This document shows, piece after piece, positions 45,472 through 53,898 of a stretch of 64,000 nucleotides of DNA. Source of the stretch: Hymenobacter wooponensis (GTDB taxonomy: Bacteria; Bacteroidota; Bacteroidia; Cytophagales; Hymenobacteraceae); assembly GCF_004745865.1 (NCBI RefSeq), contig NZ_SRKZ01000005.1:248001-312000 (forward strand). The letters are read 5' to 3'. The notes below the pieces were generated by a model. It was not told the DNA's origin and did not search any database. It saw only the letters and a program-made list of their open reading frames with translations. Numbering within the stretch: position 1 is the stretch's first letter; each line of letters starts with the position of its first letter. A program made the translations under genes and the position numbers.

Positions 45472-47025
45472 ATGAAGCTTCGGATTTCCACTAAACTCTT
45501 TGCTGGCTTTGTGGCCATTTCGGTGCTGTTTGCAGCCGTAGTGGTTATCAACTATCAGCTTTCCCGAAAGGTGCTGCGCAACTCCCAGCGCGTAGAACGC
45601 TCCCAGCGTATTACCGGGGAGGCCACTACCCTGCTGCGCAATATCATTGACATGGAAAGCGGCTTCCGGGGCTATCTGCTCATCGGCAATGAGGTACTCT
45701 TGGAGTATTACTACGAAGGTGAGCGAAACCTGCTAGGCCGGTTTGCTGAACTGCGGGATGAGCTGCCCATCAACACCCCGCAGTACAACCGTATGCTGCG
45801 GGCACAGCAGCTTTATCAGCAATGGACCGCTTACTCTCATTTGCTGATAAGTGAAAAGCGGGAAGCCTTACGTCGGAACCCCAACCAAATAGCGCTAGAG
45901 GGCTTAGAGCACCGCAACCTCACATCGGGGCTCACCGGTAAAGTTCTGATGGACCAAATTCGGGTGGTGTTTACGGCATTTGAACAGGAAGAAACCCGCA
46001 TGCGCCTTGGCCAACGCCAGAAACTGCAGGAAAGCATCCGGGAGACCAGGGTGTTGTCGGTGGGTATCACGCTGGCTACTATTCTGCTAGGCCTGCTATA
46101 TGCTTCCTATTTGGTGCGCCAACTCTCCCACCGTATTGGTAGCATGGTGACGCTTTCTCGCCGCATTGCCGACGGCGACTACGCCACCACCGTGTTAGAC
46201 ACGGAGCAAGATGAACTCACGGAGCTGGCCGACTCGCTCAACGTGATGTCGAACACTATTGATGGCACCATCACCCAGCTGGAGCGCCGCAATCAGGAGC
46301 TTGATCAGTTTGCCTATGTGGTTTCCCACGATTTGAAAGCGCCGCTGCGGGGCATTGAAACTGCGTCTCGCTGGATTGAGGAAGATATGCGGCAAGACTT
46401 GCCAGAGCATATTCGGGAGTTTCTGCTGCTGATGCGCACCCGCGTTTTCCGCATGGAAAACCTGATCAGTGGCATTCTGGAGCTGTCCCGTGTGGGGCGC
46501 ACAAAGCAGGCCGAAGAGCGCGTGAACGTGCGAGAACTGCTGCAGGAAATCCTCGACTCGCTGGCGCCACCGCCGGGCTTCACGGTAGAACTGCCCAGCT
46601 ACTTGCCTACCCTTACTACCAACCGCGTGCAGCTGCAGCAGGTGTTCAGCAACCTCATCAGCAATGCCCTCAAGTACCACGACCATCCAGAGTCTGGGTT
46701 AATTCGGGTTGGCTGCCGCGAAGAGCGCGGCCAGTTTCAATTCTCAGTGCAAGACAATGGTCCGGGCATTGCGCCCGAGTACCATGAGCGGATTTTTGTC
46801 ATTTTCCAGACGCTCACCGAGCGCGACACGCTGGAAAGTACGGGAGTAGGCCTAGCCATCGTGAAGAAAATAGTAGAGGGGCGCGGCGGTACTATTCGGG
46901 TAGAATCAGCTGAAGGCCAGGGCGCAACTTTTGTATTTACGTGGCCCAAAGAAAATCCTCGGCGTACAGAATCACGCTCGAAAGAAACTGTAATACCGGT
47001 TTCAGATGCCCAAAGTCGTCGGTAA
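45472..47025 (+). CDS. CHASE3-HAMP sensor histidine kinase
   Basis: A 517-residue sensor kinase. Start ATG 45472 (MKLRISTKLFAGFVAISVLF); a TTG at 45451 would add 7 residues. Helix 1 at about 10-28, then a CHASE3 extracytoplasmic domain with the conserved DMESGFRGYLLIGNEVLLEY, helix 2 near 195-215, a HAMP domain, HisKA with VVSHDLKAPLRGIE (His286 is the phosphorylated residue) and HATPase_c with NLISNALKYHDH, DNGPGIAPEYHERIF and STGVGLAIVKKIVEGRGGTI. The last ~20 residues are a charged tail. Between the CZB gene and a response regulator, 48 nt before the latter. Confidence 0.94.
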   Translation: MKLRISTKLFAGFVAISVLFAAVVVINYQLSRKVLRNSQRVERSQRITGEATTLLRNIIDMESGFRGYLLIGNEVLLEYYYEGERNLLGRFAELRDELPINTPQYNRMLRAQQLYQQWTAYSHLLISEKREALRRNPNQIALEGLEHRNLTSGLTGKVLMDQIRVVFTAFEQEETRMRLGQRQKLQESIRETRVLSVGITLATILLGLLYASYLVRQLSHRIGSMVTLSRRIADGDYATTVLDTEQDELTELADSLNVMSNTIDGTITQLERRNQELDQFAYVVSHDLKAPLRGIETASRWIEEDMRQDLPEHIREFLLLMRTRVFRMENLISGILELSRVGRTKQAEERVNVRELLQEILDSLAPPPGFTVELPSYLPTLTTNRVQLQQVFSNLISNALKYHDHPESGLIRVGCREERGQFQFSVQDNGPGIAPEYHERIFVIFQTLTERDTLESTGVGLAIVKKIVEGRGGTIRVESAEGQGATFVFTWPKENPRRTESRSKETVIPVSDAQSRR

Positions 47026-47073
47026 TCCGTATACCGGCTAAGATTTTCGGTCATTTATCCGTTTTTCGACCTC

Positions 47074-47517
47074 ATGATTAGTGACGCTCCACAACCCAGC
47101 ATTCTGCTCGTCGAAGACGACCAGATGGATATAATGAATGTGCAACGCGAACTGCGGAAGCACAACATTGATGTTCCTTTACACATTGCCCGTAACGGTA
47201 AAGAGGCCCTCAGCCTTCTTCGGGGCGAAGATGGAAAGACCCAGATTCCTCGGCCTAATGTGGTCATGTTAGACATCAATATGCCTCGCATGAATGGCCT
47301 AGAGCTACTACAGATTTTACGCTCTGACCCTGACTTTGTAGGCCTAAACGTATTTATCACTACTACCTCCGATTTAGAAACTGAACGCTTCAAGGCTCAG
47401 GAATTAGCCGTGAGTGGCTACATCATTAAACCGCTGAGCTTCGACAGCTTTGGCGAAGGGGGCACCACGGTAGATGGCTTCAGCTTATTCCTTGATCTAT
47501 TACGGCTGAAGGACTAA
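47074..47517 (+). CDS. Single-domain response regulator (Rcp1-like)
   Basis: A 147-residue receiver domain with no output domain. Acidic pocket Glu14-Asp15-Asp16 (ILLVEDDQMDI), phospho-acceptor Asp67 (NVVMLDINMPRMNG) and Lys119 (YIIKPLSFDSF) are all intact. The insert after helix 2 and the LNVFITTTSD block fit the Rcp1 subgroup that pairs with CHASE3 or phytochrome-like kinases. Likely the partner of the upstream kinase, passing phosphate on to another protein or acting by binding. Confidence 0.93.
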   Translation: MISDAPQPSILLVEDDQMDIMNVQRELRKHNIDVPLHIARNGKEALSLLRGEDGKTQIPRPNVVMLDINMPRMNGLELLQILRSDPDFVGLNVFITTTSDLETERFKAQELAVSGYIIKPLSFDSFGEGGTTVDGFSLFLDLLRLKD

Positions 47518-47560
47518 GGCGTCAGAACGCTTCTGCACCTGTTTGCCTGAATACTTGTGC

Positions 47561-47634
47561 AGGATCTTAGTGCGCGTGAACAGTGGCCTAGCAACGGCTT
47601 GTTCTAGCGTACCAAGATCCTTTTCTGTTTTTAG
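47561..47634 (+). terminator. Probable terminator after the response regulator
   Basis: AGGATCTT (47561-47568) pairs with AAGATCCT (47614-47621), extended inward by a partly paired segment (47570-47575 with 47608-47612), then T-rich sequence TTTTCTGTTTTT. The long loop lowers confidence. Confidence 0.5.
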
Positions 47635-47662
47635 CTTAGTTGTATTCCCGGTATTTCTCAAC

Positions 47663-48238
47663 CTACAGCAGCCGGAAACCCATGCGGTGGTGCACAGTGG
47701 GCCCATGGTCGCGGATGGCCATGCGGTGGCTTGGAGTCGGGTAACCAGCATTCTGCTCCCAACCATAGAAGGGGAACTCCGCCGCTAGTTCGCGCATTCG
47801 CTCATCCCGAAAGGTCTTGGCTAGCACTGATGCGGCTGCAATAGAGCGGTACAAACCATCACCCCCAACAATGCAGGTGTGCGGCAACGTAGGGTGTGGC
47901 CGAAAGCGGTTGCCATCAACCAGCAAATGCGTAGGTGTTAGGCCTAGCTGCTCTACCGCTCGGTGCATGGCTAGGTAGCTGGCCTGAGCAATATTGATAG
48001 CGGCTATTTCCTGGGGCGAAGCTTCGGCTACGGCCCAGGCTACTGCTTCCTGACAAATTTCGGCGCGCACGAGCTCCCGCTGCCGCGCCGTCATCTGCTT
48101 GGAGTCGTTGAGGTATTGAGGCGAAAAGTCGGGTGGCAGAATAACGGCGGCCGCAAAAACAGGTCCGGCCAAACACCCCCGGCCCGCTTCATCGAGTCCG
48201 GCTTCCAGGGGTTGGCCCGTATAGGAGGCGAGTAACAT
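47663..48238 (-). CDS. rnhB: Ribonuclease HII
   Basis: A 191-residue RNase HII, which nicks RNA-DNA hybrids at ribonucleotides. N-terminal motif AGLDEAGRGCLAGPVFAAAV with Asp16 and Glu17, then LNDSKQMTARQRE, and HLLVDGNRF with the third acidic residue. Start ATG 48238. A -7 box sits 4 nt before it. The downstream neighbour is the convergent response regulator. Confidence 0.95.
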   Translation of the reverse strand: MLLASYTGQPLEAGLDEAGRGCLAGPVFAAAVILPPDFSPQYLNDSKQMTARQRELVRAEICQEAVAWAVAEASPQEIAAINIAQASYLAMHRAVEQLGLTPTHLLVDGNRFRPHPTLPHTCIVGGDGLYRSIAAASVLAKTFRDERMRELAAEFPFYGWEQNAGYPTPSHRMAIRDHGPTVHHRMGFRLL

Positions 48239-48242
48239 ACTA

Positions 48243-48250
48243 CAAAGGTA
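48243..48250 (-). promoter_or_regulatory. -7 promoter box abutting rnhB
   Basis: TACCTTTG on the minus strand (48250-48243) ends 4 nt before ATG 48238, the same arrangement as queA. No -33 TTTG at the usual distance. Confidence 0.5.
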
Positions 48251-48297
48251 TACTGGCTAGGCCACCTTAATCCTTATTTAAACCGTTAGAACACGGG

Positions 48298-48340
48298 AAA
48301 AGGCCTCCCCGACTGCTTCTAGCAATCGGAGAGGCCTTTT
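48298..48340. terminator. Terminator upstream of rnhB, downstream of the 48369 gene
   Basis: AAAAGGCCTCCCCGA (48298-48312) pairs with its near-complement ending at 48340 (one mismatch), loop of about 12 nt, ending in TTTT. On the minus strand it terminates the small gene at 48369-48614. Confidence 0.8.
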
Positions 48341-48368
48341 CTAGGGCACTGCTAAGCAGTAAGGGTAC

Positions 48369-48614
48369 TTATTTGTGGCTGCCAGCGGCTGAGCCTACTT
48401 CTGGACTGTCATTGTCGCCCCGACGGTTGCCTTGCTTATCGCGTGGGCCTTCATCAATGGCATCGTCTTCGTCGGTGGTGATATACACGTTAGTGGAGGG
48501 GCCTAGGCCACCGGTGTTCTGTATTAACTCAGATTCGGCCTGGGCATGCTTAAGATTGAAAAGCGGATCGCCGGGCTGATCTTGGGAAGCTTGTTTCTTT
48601 GACTGATTGGCCAT
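48369..48614 (-). CDS. Small hydrophilic acidic protein, unknown function
   Basis: An 81-residue protein without signal, membrane helix or Cys. Composition is Asp/Gly/Ser/Gln-rich (MANQSKKQASQDQPGDPLFN, then TDEDDAIDEGPRDKQGNRRG), suggesting it is disordered. No family recognised. ATG start and a terminator directly after the stop support a real gene; coding by chance remains possible. Confidence 0.55.
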   Translation of the reverse strand: MANQSKKQASQDQPGDPLFNLKHAQAESELIQNTGGLGPSTNVYITTDEDDAIDEGPRDKQGNRRGDNDSPEVGSAAGSHK

Positions 48615-49009
48615 AAAACTTACAGCACCGACCGGGATGTGAACGGTCGATTACTGGTAGATACGCGCCCCACTCAGACGAGGTTGGTTGCCGCAGCCTA
48701 CAGGATTTTGGGATTATACTTCTTCTCAACCGTGAGAAAACAAAAAAACCGCTGCCTTAAGCAGCGGTTTTTTCAGTGTGTTGGCCGGCAAATCATTCAT
48801 CTACCCTACTCCTTTGCCAGCGGCAACACAACGCAGTAGAAGCCTTCCTTTCCATTAACCCTACGTGCGCCATTCATTACTGATACAAATGTATACCAGC
48901 GCTATAGCCCCCTGCTGTGAAACTTGACCAATGGTGCTACTTTGCCGGCCAACTACACTTTCTGCCCGGCCGATGATAAACTGGTGCCGGTAAAGCAGTA
49001 AATCAGCCG
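48615..49009. other. Intergenic stretch with an orphan promoter-miniORF-terminator unit
   Basis: About 400 nt without a conventional gene. It contains the small unit on the minus strand annotated separately at 48743-48893. The segment 48615-48740 holds nothing recognisable. Confidence 0.5.
48743..48893 (-). other. Putative short transcript: -7 box, 23-codon ORF, terminator
   Basis: Minus strand: TACATTTG (48893-48886), 8 nt, then an ATG at 48877 opening a 23-codon frame (MNGARRVNGKEGFYCVVLPL, then AKE and TAG at 48806), then a terminator with stem AAAAAACCGCTGC/GCAGCGGTTTTTT at 48743-48773. Could be a small protein gene, a small RNA, or a decayed remnant; the terminator works in both directions. 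No -33 box was found. Confidence 0.35.
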
Positions 49010-49017
49010 TACCTTTA
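49010..49017 (+). promoter_or_regulatory. -7 promoter box of the NUDIX gene
   Basis: TACCTTTA (49010-49017), one mismatch to TAnnTTTG, 30 nt before ATG 49048. No clear -33 element. Confidence 0.4.
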
Positions 49018-49047
49018 CAGCCATCAACTTCCAGCAATTTCTTGTTT

Positions 49048-49620
49048 ATGTCCAATAAGAGCCTCTCCGAGCTAGACGAAACCCACAACCCTTGGCAAAC
49101 GCACAGCAGCGAGGTCAAGTATGAAAACCCCTGGATCAGGGTGCGGGAAGATCAGATTACCAACCCCGCCGGCAACCCAGGCCTGTATGGGGTAGTGTCC
49201 ATGAAGAACAAGGCCTTAGGCATTGTCCCCGTCGACGAGGAAGGCAACACCTGGCTGGTAGGCCAGTACCGGTATGCCCTCAGTGAATACAGCTGGGAAA
49301 TCCCCATGGGTGGGGGCCCGGTAGAACTGGATATCTTGGAATCAGCCCAACGCGAGCTTCGCGAAGAAACTGGCATTACGGCCCGCCGCTGGACCAACAT
49401 CGCCCGCCTGCACACCTCCAACTCGGTGACCGATGAAGAAGGCTTTGTGTTCTTGGCCCAAGACCTGGAGTTTGGCGCCGAAGAGCCCGAAGACACCGAG
49501 GATCTGCACGTGTGGAAGCTCCCCCTCTCTGAGGCCATTGAGATGGTAATGAACAACCGCATTACCGACGCCATTAGTGTGGCGGGCTTGCTGAAAGCCG
49601 CCCGCGTTCTAGCACAATAG
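49048..49620 (+). CDS. NUDIX hydrolase (ADP-ribose pyrophosphatase type)
   Basis: A 190-residue NUDIX protein. Start ATG 49048 (MSNKSLSELDETHNPWQTHS); a TTG two codons earlier is less likely. Domain core: YSWEIPMGGGPVELDILESA then QRELREETGITARRW, with the metal-binding REL-x-EE part intact; the first Glu of the classical box is replaced. The YEYSWE/WEIP and VYxSPG-like layout suggests ADP-sugar or ADP-ribose hydrolysis. Precedes plsC by about 80 nt. Confidence 0.9.
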   Translation: MSNKSLSELDETHNPWQTHSSEVKYENPWIRVREDQITNPAGNPGLYGVVSMKNKALGIVPVDEEGNTWLVGQYRYALSEYSWEIPMGGGPVELDILESAQRELREETGITARRWTNIARLHTSNSVTDEEGFVFLAQDLEFGAEEPEDTEDLHVWKLPLSEAIEMVMNNRITDAISVAGLLKAARVLAQ

Positions 49621-49686
49621 CCGCTAGCGACGTAGCCAGAGCCCAATGGTTTGGGGTTGGCTACGTCGTTACTCGGTTATCCCTTT

Positions 49687-49694
49687 TACCTTTG
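49687..49694 (+). promoter_or_regulatory. -7 promoter box abutting plsC
   Basis: TACCTTTG (49687-49694) is followed by TAGGT and ATG 49700, a 5 nt spacing, implying an mRNA that begins at or next to the start codon. Confidence 0.5.
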
Positions 49695-49699
49695 TAGGT

Positions 49700-50515
49700 A
49701 TGCGTCGCTTGATACGTTACATAGGCCACCGACTCTATACCACTTGGGCAACCTTCTGGTTTGTGCTGCCTTTCGTGCTGACCTATCCACTGCAATGGCT
49801 GATGAGCCGCCAGAAATGGCACCGGCAGCTCCACTCCATCAACCGGGGTTGGAGTATTTTCTCCATCCGCATGTGGGGGGTGCCCGTCACGATTATCAAG
49901 AAAAAACCGCTGCCAGCTGACCAGACCTGCGTGTATGTAGCCAACCACGGCTCTTACATCGACATTCTAATGCTGTTCAAAGCTATTCCCGGCTTTCTGA
50001 ACATGGTGGGCAAGAGTGACCTAGCCGAGGTGCCCGTTTGGGGCTCCATTTTTGGGAACACCTATATCACGGTAAACCGCAACAGTGCTGTAAGCCGTGG
50101 GCGCTCTATGGTAGAGGCACGGCGTAGCCTGGAAGCGGGCCGCTCGGTAGTTATCTTTCCGGAGGGCACTATTTCGCCCAAAGCTGGTGAAGAGATGGTA
50201 CCCTTCAAGGAAGGTGCCTTTCAGTTGGCTATTGCGACCGGTGTACCCATCGTGCCCATCACCATGCCCCTCAATCATAAGTTCATGCCAAGCATCAAGG
50301 GCTCGTTGCGGGTGCGCTACTCTCCCCTGCGCTTGGTTATGCACGAGCCCATTCCTACTGCTGGCCTTACCTTAGCCGATGCCCCGGAACTAAAGGACCG
50401 GGTTTATGCGATTATTGCCAGTGAGTTCTTGCCAGAAGGGGCTGGTATTCCTGAACCCAGCACTTGGCGAAAGCCTCAGCCTCAGAAAGAGGAAATGGCA
50501 CTGCCTACTTCGTAA
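49700..50515 (+). CDS. plsC: 1-acyl-sn-glycerol-3-phosphate acyltransferase
   Basis: A 271-residue LPLAT-superfamily acyltransferase making phosphatidic acid for membrane lipids. Start ATG 49700 (MRRLIRYIGHRLYTTWATFW); an upstream frame to 49646 runs through the promoter. An N-terminal membrane helix is followed by block I NHGSYIDIL (His and Asp, near residue 83), block III FPEGTIS and block IV VPIVPITM. First gene of a likely operon with gatC and the membrane-TPR protein. Confidence 0.93.
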   Translation: MRRLIRYIGHRLYTTWATFWFVLPFVLTYPLQWLMSRQKWHRQLHSINRGWSIFSIRMWGVPVTIIKKKPLPADQTCVYVANHGSYIDILMLFKAIPGFLNMVGKSDLAEVPVWGSIFGNTYITVNRNSAVSRGRSMVEARRSLEAGRSVVIFPEGTISPKAGEEMVPFKEGAFQLAIATGVPIVPITMPLNHKFMPSIKGSLRVRYSPLRLVMHEPIPTAGLTLADAPELKDRVYAIIASEFLPEGAGIPEPSTWRKPQPQKEEMALPTS

Positions 50516-50538
50516 ATCTACTTTTTACTCTTCTTACT

Positions 50539-50826
50539 TTGAGCACCGACCTAGCCACCCTGCGCAAACTGGCCCATTTGGCCCGCCTAGAATTTGACGA
50601 AAACAAAGAGCAGCAAATGCTCGGCGACCTGAACAAGATTCTGGATTGGGTGGATCAGCTGCGCCAGCTGGATACTTCCAATGTGGAGCCCTTGGTTCAC
50701 CTTTCGCACGAAATTAACGTGCTACGCCCCGATGAAGCGCACAATACAGTGAGTCATCAGGACGGTCTGCGCAATGCTCCGCGCAAGGATTCTGACTATT
50801 TCCGCGTTCCGAAAGTTTTAGAATAA
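50539..50826 (+). CDS. gatC: Aspartyl/glutamyl-tRNA amidotransferase subunit C
   Basis: A 95-residue GatC, the small subunit that holds GatA and GatB together in the Glu-tRNA(Gln)/Asp-tRNA(Asn) amidotransferase. I place the start at TTG 50539 (STDLATLRKLAHLARLEFDE), the family N-terminus, rather than TTG 50464 inside plsC. Core: MLGDLNKILDWVDQLRQLDT and NVLRPDEAHNTVS; the C-terminal APRKDSDYFRVPKVLE is typical. gatA and gatB are not in the window. Confidence 0.93.
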   Translation: MSTDLATLRKLAHLARLEFDENKEQQMLGDLNKILDWVDQLRQLDTSNVEPLVHLSHEINVLRPDEAHNTVSHQDGLRNAPRKDSDYFRVPKVLE

Positions 50827-50829
50827 CGG

Positions 50830-53800
50830 TTGCTACTCCCTCCTGCTTCCCCTCCAAACCGCTGGCGTGGACCACTGCTGGTGCTGGCTGTACTCACGGT
50901 ATTGGCCCTTGGGCTCACTGGTTGGCATGCCTTCACTGGCAACGACACTGTGTTGCCAGTACGGCCTGTGGCCCAGCTCACACCGGTACCTACCACCATC
51001 GCATCCGTCCGCATAGGCCTAGCGGAGTTGCCAGTACAAGCCAATGGCTATCTGCTCACCCAGACCTACAGCGTAGATGGTCCTTACGTGCAGCCTACTG
51101 CCGCCGTATTGCTCATAGCCCTCTTAGGAGCCGCTCTGGCTTATTTTCTAGCAGCCGTAAGTACGCTGGCGCGCCCCGCGTTTGTAGTCGGAATGGCTTT
51201 GGTGATTTTTCTGCTAATGTCGCTGAACGCCGACTTGCTTGGTGTGTTTAATGCCCGGGAGCAGTATTTTCTGATTTTAAGTCTGGTGCTATTAGGCGGC
51301 TTCACTTTCGCCTTTCATGCCTTCTCGCCCAACACCAGCTTCACGAGAAGGCTGTTGGTACTTAGCACCTTAGTAGCGCTCTTGGGTGGGTTGCTATTTC
51401 TGCGCAGCCAACATCCATCTGATGTTACGGCCCTCCATCTCACGGCGTTTTTCACGGTCTCTGGCGCCGTAGCTTTTGCCCTTCTTGTGCTGTGGGTGGC
51501 CTACGAAAACATCTATGGCCTCCTATGGCTGAATACTCAGGCTGAAACGCCTAGTGGCCGCTTTGGGCTGCTGCCTTTCCTGCTTACCAGCATCCTCTAC
51601 TTGGGTACACTCCTGTTGTACTACTGGAATGAGGGCGAACTGCTTATCCTACCCGGCTGGCACTTCGACCCATTGGTGCTGCTGGTGCCCGCCGTGGTTA
51701 TTGGTTGGCTTAGCTTGCAACAGCGAAGCACAACCTATGGCTCATGGGTGCCTTTTTGGCCTGGTGCCAATTACTTGTACTTGATATTTGTGCTGCTGGC
51801 AGCCACAGCGTTGGGCTACGCTTTTGCCACGGCTAATGACCCATTCTTGTTTGCTGCCCGCGACTTTACAGCTCTTGCGTTTTTGGCAATTGGCACGGCT
51901 TTCCTGCTATATGTGCTAGTTAACTTCGGGCCACTTATCCGCAAGAAGATGGCCGTGCATAGGGTAGTATATGAGCCCCGACGCTTCCCCTTCTTCGCTA
52001 TGTACATGCTAGGTGTGGCAGTACTAGGCGCAGTGGAGTTACGCAATAATTTCTTCGTTATTGATCAGGTTAAGGCTGCCTATTACAATAACCTCGGCGA
52101 CCTTACTCGCTTACAAAGTGAACTGACGCCTGGTGCCGATGCGCTGGCGTTGCTAGCCGAGCGCTACTATGCAGAGAGTGATGAGTTAGATCTGCACAAC
52201 CACAAAGCCAGCTTGGGCCGGGCCGCATTGTATCACTTCCGCCTGCAGCGCCAAAATGAGATTAACATCCTGCGGCGCGCCCTTAGCCGTCGGCCATCTG
52301 AAAAGATTTCCCTCCGCCTGGCAGCTCTCTACAATGAGCCTGCTGATTTCTTTGACCGCCTAGAAATCCTAAGAGCAGGCCTAAAAAGCACCCCTCGCAG
52401 TGCCCGCATCGCCAACGACCTAGCACAGCTTTATACCCGCTCCTCCCTCTCCGACTCAGTTGCCTACTACCAAGCGCGCGCGGAGGCTCTCGCTCCCAAC
52501 GACGAGGTCCTTAGGTCTAACCGGCTGGCCTACCTTATGCAGCAACAGCAGTGGACTGCGGCTAAACAGTTTGCCACTGAGGCAGCTGGTGCAACAGATC
52601 CGGCTTTGCAGAGCAACCAGCTACTTCTAGGCCAGTTAACTGATCATCACGCCCAAAGCAACGCAGCACCACCAACTAGCACAGAACCGCTGACTGCGGC
52701 AACTTTTGCGCGCCTGTATCATTACGCGCTAGGCCAGGCCACTCGCCGCGATACTGCTCTGCTACCCACGCTCACGCAACTGGCCTCTCAACCCGATAAC
52801 AGCGCCTACGCCGATCAGCTTCAATTTCTGCGTGCTCTTACGCAGCAATACGGTGGGCAATCTGTGGCGGCTCAAGCTACACTGCGGCCTTTAGCTTCAG
52901 GCTCGGGACCTGCGGCGGCCTACTATCAATCAGTACAGGGCTTGTGGCTGCTGGACCAGCGCTTGTACGCGGCGGCGGCTCCGCGCTTAGCCGAGGCAGT
53001 GCAGAATGGCGCCGTAGCGGCAGGTTTACCCCAGGCCTATGCACTGGCTCTGAGCGGGCAGCTTGACTCGGCTCACCGGGTAGCCACGTATCTGCTCAAA
53101 CAGCCCCAGGTACCATTTCCAGCTCTCACCCGAGAGTTTTATACGGTAACACAACCCGACTTCAGCGCCGATTATGCACAAGCTACTGATTCTCTGAAGG
53201 CGCAATATTTAGTGCTGCGCGGCGATGAGTTCCCCGCTACTACCGACTTGTTGGCCCCGGCTATAGCGTTGCAGCAACCTGCTCCTCAACAAACAGCGCT
53301 CTTGGCTCAGCTTCCTCGGGCGTTCCGCGCTGGCCAGACAGCTTCTACTCAGCAGGTAATACAACGCTTTGCACCGGCAGTTACTACTCGTTCTGCTCAG
53401 ACCTCTGCCTGGAATGTGCAACGGGGCGAGTTACTGGTTCGGACTAAGCAGTGGCCAGCCTTGCAACAACTCACAGAGCAGGCCTACCTGCAGGGCCCCG
53501 ATCAGGCTTGGCGCCGTTATTTTCAGGCAATCCTAGCCGAAACTCACCAGCAGCCTCAACAGGCTGCCAAGCTATACGCGCAATTAGTACAGGAAACTCC
53601 TTTTGTTGAAAGCGGCATCCTGGCTGCGGCTCAGTTCTACACGCAGCGCAAAGAGTTTATCACTGCATATAACACCCTGCTGAAAGGCATCGACTACAAC
53701 CCAGAGTCAGCGGAGCTACTAAAGGCGTATATACTAGCGGCCATTCCAGTAGGCTTGAACGAATATGCAGCGGCACCTCTGGAGCACTTGGCCGCGTTGC

Positions 53801-53886
53801 TTTCACCTCAGGAATATAGTACCTTTCGTACGCAGGTAGAGACACGGCGCGCGGCGCAGGCCTCCTCCAATGCCCCCTGGAACTAA
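50830..53886 (+). CDS. Large membrane protein with N-terminal helices and C-terminal TPR-like region
   Basis: A 1018-residue protein I do not recognise. Start TTG 50830, 3 nt after gatC. The first ~400 residues have about ten to eleven hydrophobic helices (for example VLLIALLGAALAYFLAAVST and FVVGMALVIFLLMSLNADLL). The remaining ~600 residues are soluble, alanine-, leucine- and glutamine-rich helical repeats, e.g. ALSRRPSEKISLRLAALYNE and KLYAQLVQETPFVESGILAA, which read like degenerate TPRs. Probably a membrane-bound scaffold; periplasmic or cytoplasmic side unclear. Followed after 12 nt by an ABC-type ATPase gene, suggesting a functional link. Confidence 0.8.
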   Translation: MLLPPASPPNRWRGPLLVLAVLTVLALGLTGWHAFTGNDTVLPVRPVAQLTPVPTTIASVRIGLAELPVQANGYLLTQTYSVDGPYVQPTAAVLLIALLGAALAYFLAAVSTLARPAFVVGMALVIFLLMSLNADLLGVFNAREQYFLILSLVLLGGFTFAFHAFSPNTSFTRRLLVLSTLVALLGGLLFLRSQHPSDVTALHLTAFFTVSGAVAFALLVLWVAYENIYGLLWLNTQAETPSGRFGLLPFLLTSILYLGTLLLYYWNEGELLILPGWHFDPLVLLVPAVVIGWLSLQQRSTTYGSWVPFWPGANYLYLIFVLLAATALGYAFATANDPFLFAARDFTALAFLAIGTAFLLYVLVNFGPLIRKKMAVHRVVYEPRRFPFFAMYMLGVAVLGAVELRNNFFVIDQVKAAYYNNLGDLTRLQSELTPGADALALLAERYYAESDELDLHNHKASLGRAALYHFRLQRQNEINILRRALSRRPSEKISLRLAALYNEPADFFDRLEILRAGLKSTPRSARIANDLAQLYTRSSLSDSVAYYQARAEALAPNDEVLRSNRLAYLMQQQQWTAAKQFATEAAGATDPALQSNQLLLGQLTDHHAQSNAAPPTSTEPLTAATFARLYHYALGQATRRDTALLPTLTQLASQPDNSAYADQLQFLRALTQQYGGQSVAAQATLRPLASGSGPAAAYYQSVQGLWLLDQRLYAAAAPRLAEAVQNGAVAAGLPQAYALALSGQLDSAHRVATYLLKQPQVPFPALTREFYTVTQPDFSADYAQATDSLKAQYLVLRGDEFPATTDLLAPAIALQQPAPQQTALLAQLPRAFRAGQTASTQQVIQRFAPAVTTRSAQTSAWNVQRGELLVRTKQWPALQQLTEQAYLQGPDQAWRRYFQAILAETHQQPQQAAKLYAQLVQETPFVESGILAAAQFYTQRKEFITAYNTLLKGIDYNPESAELLKAYILAAIPVGLNEYAAAPLEHLAALLSPQEYSTFRTQVETRRAAQASSNAPWN

Positions 53887-53898
53887 TCTGATTTGGTT

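Noticed and set aside
48861..49118. 85-codon minus-strand frame overlapping the NUDIX start
   Set aside because: It overlaps the NUDIX start and has no domain; the short ORF at 48806-48877 fits the promoter better.
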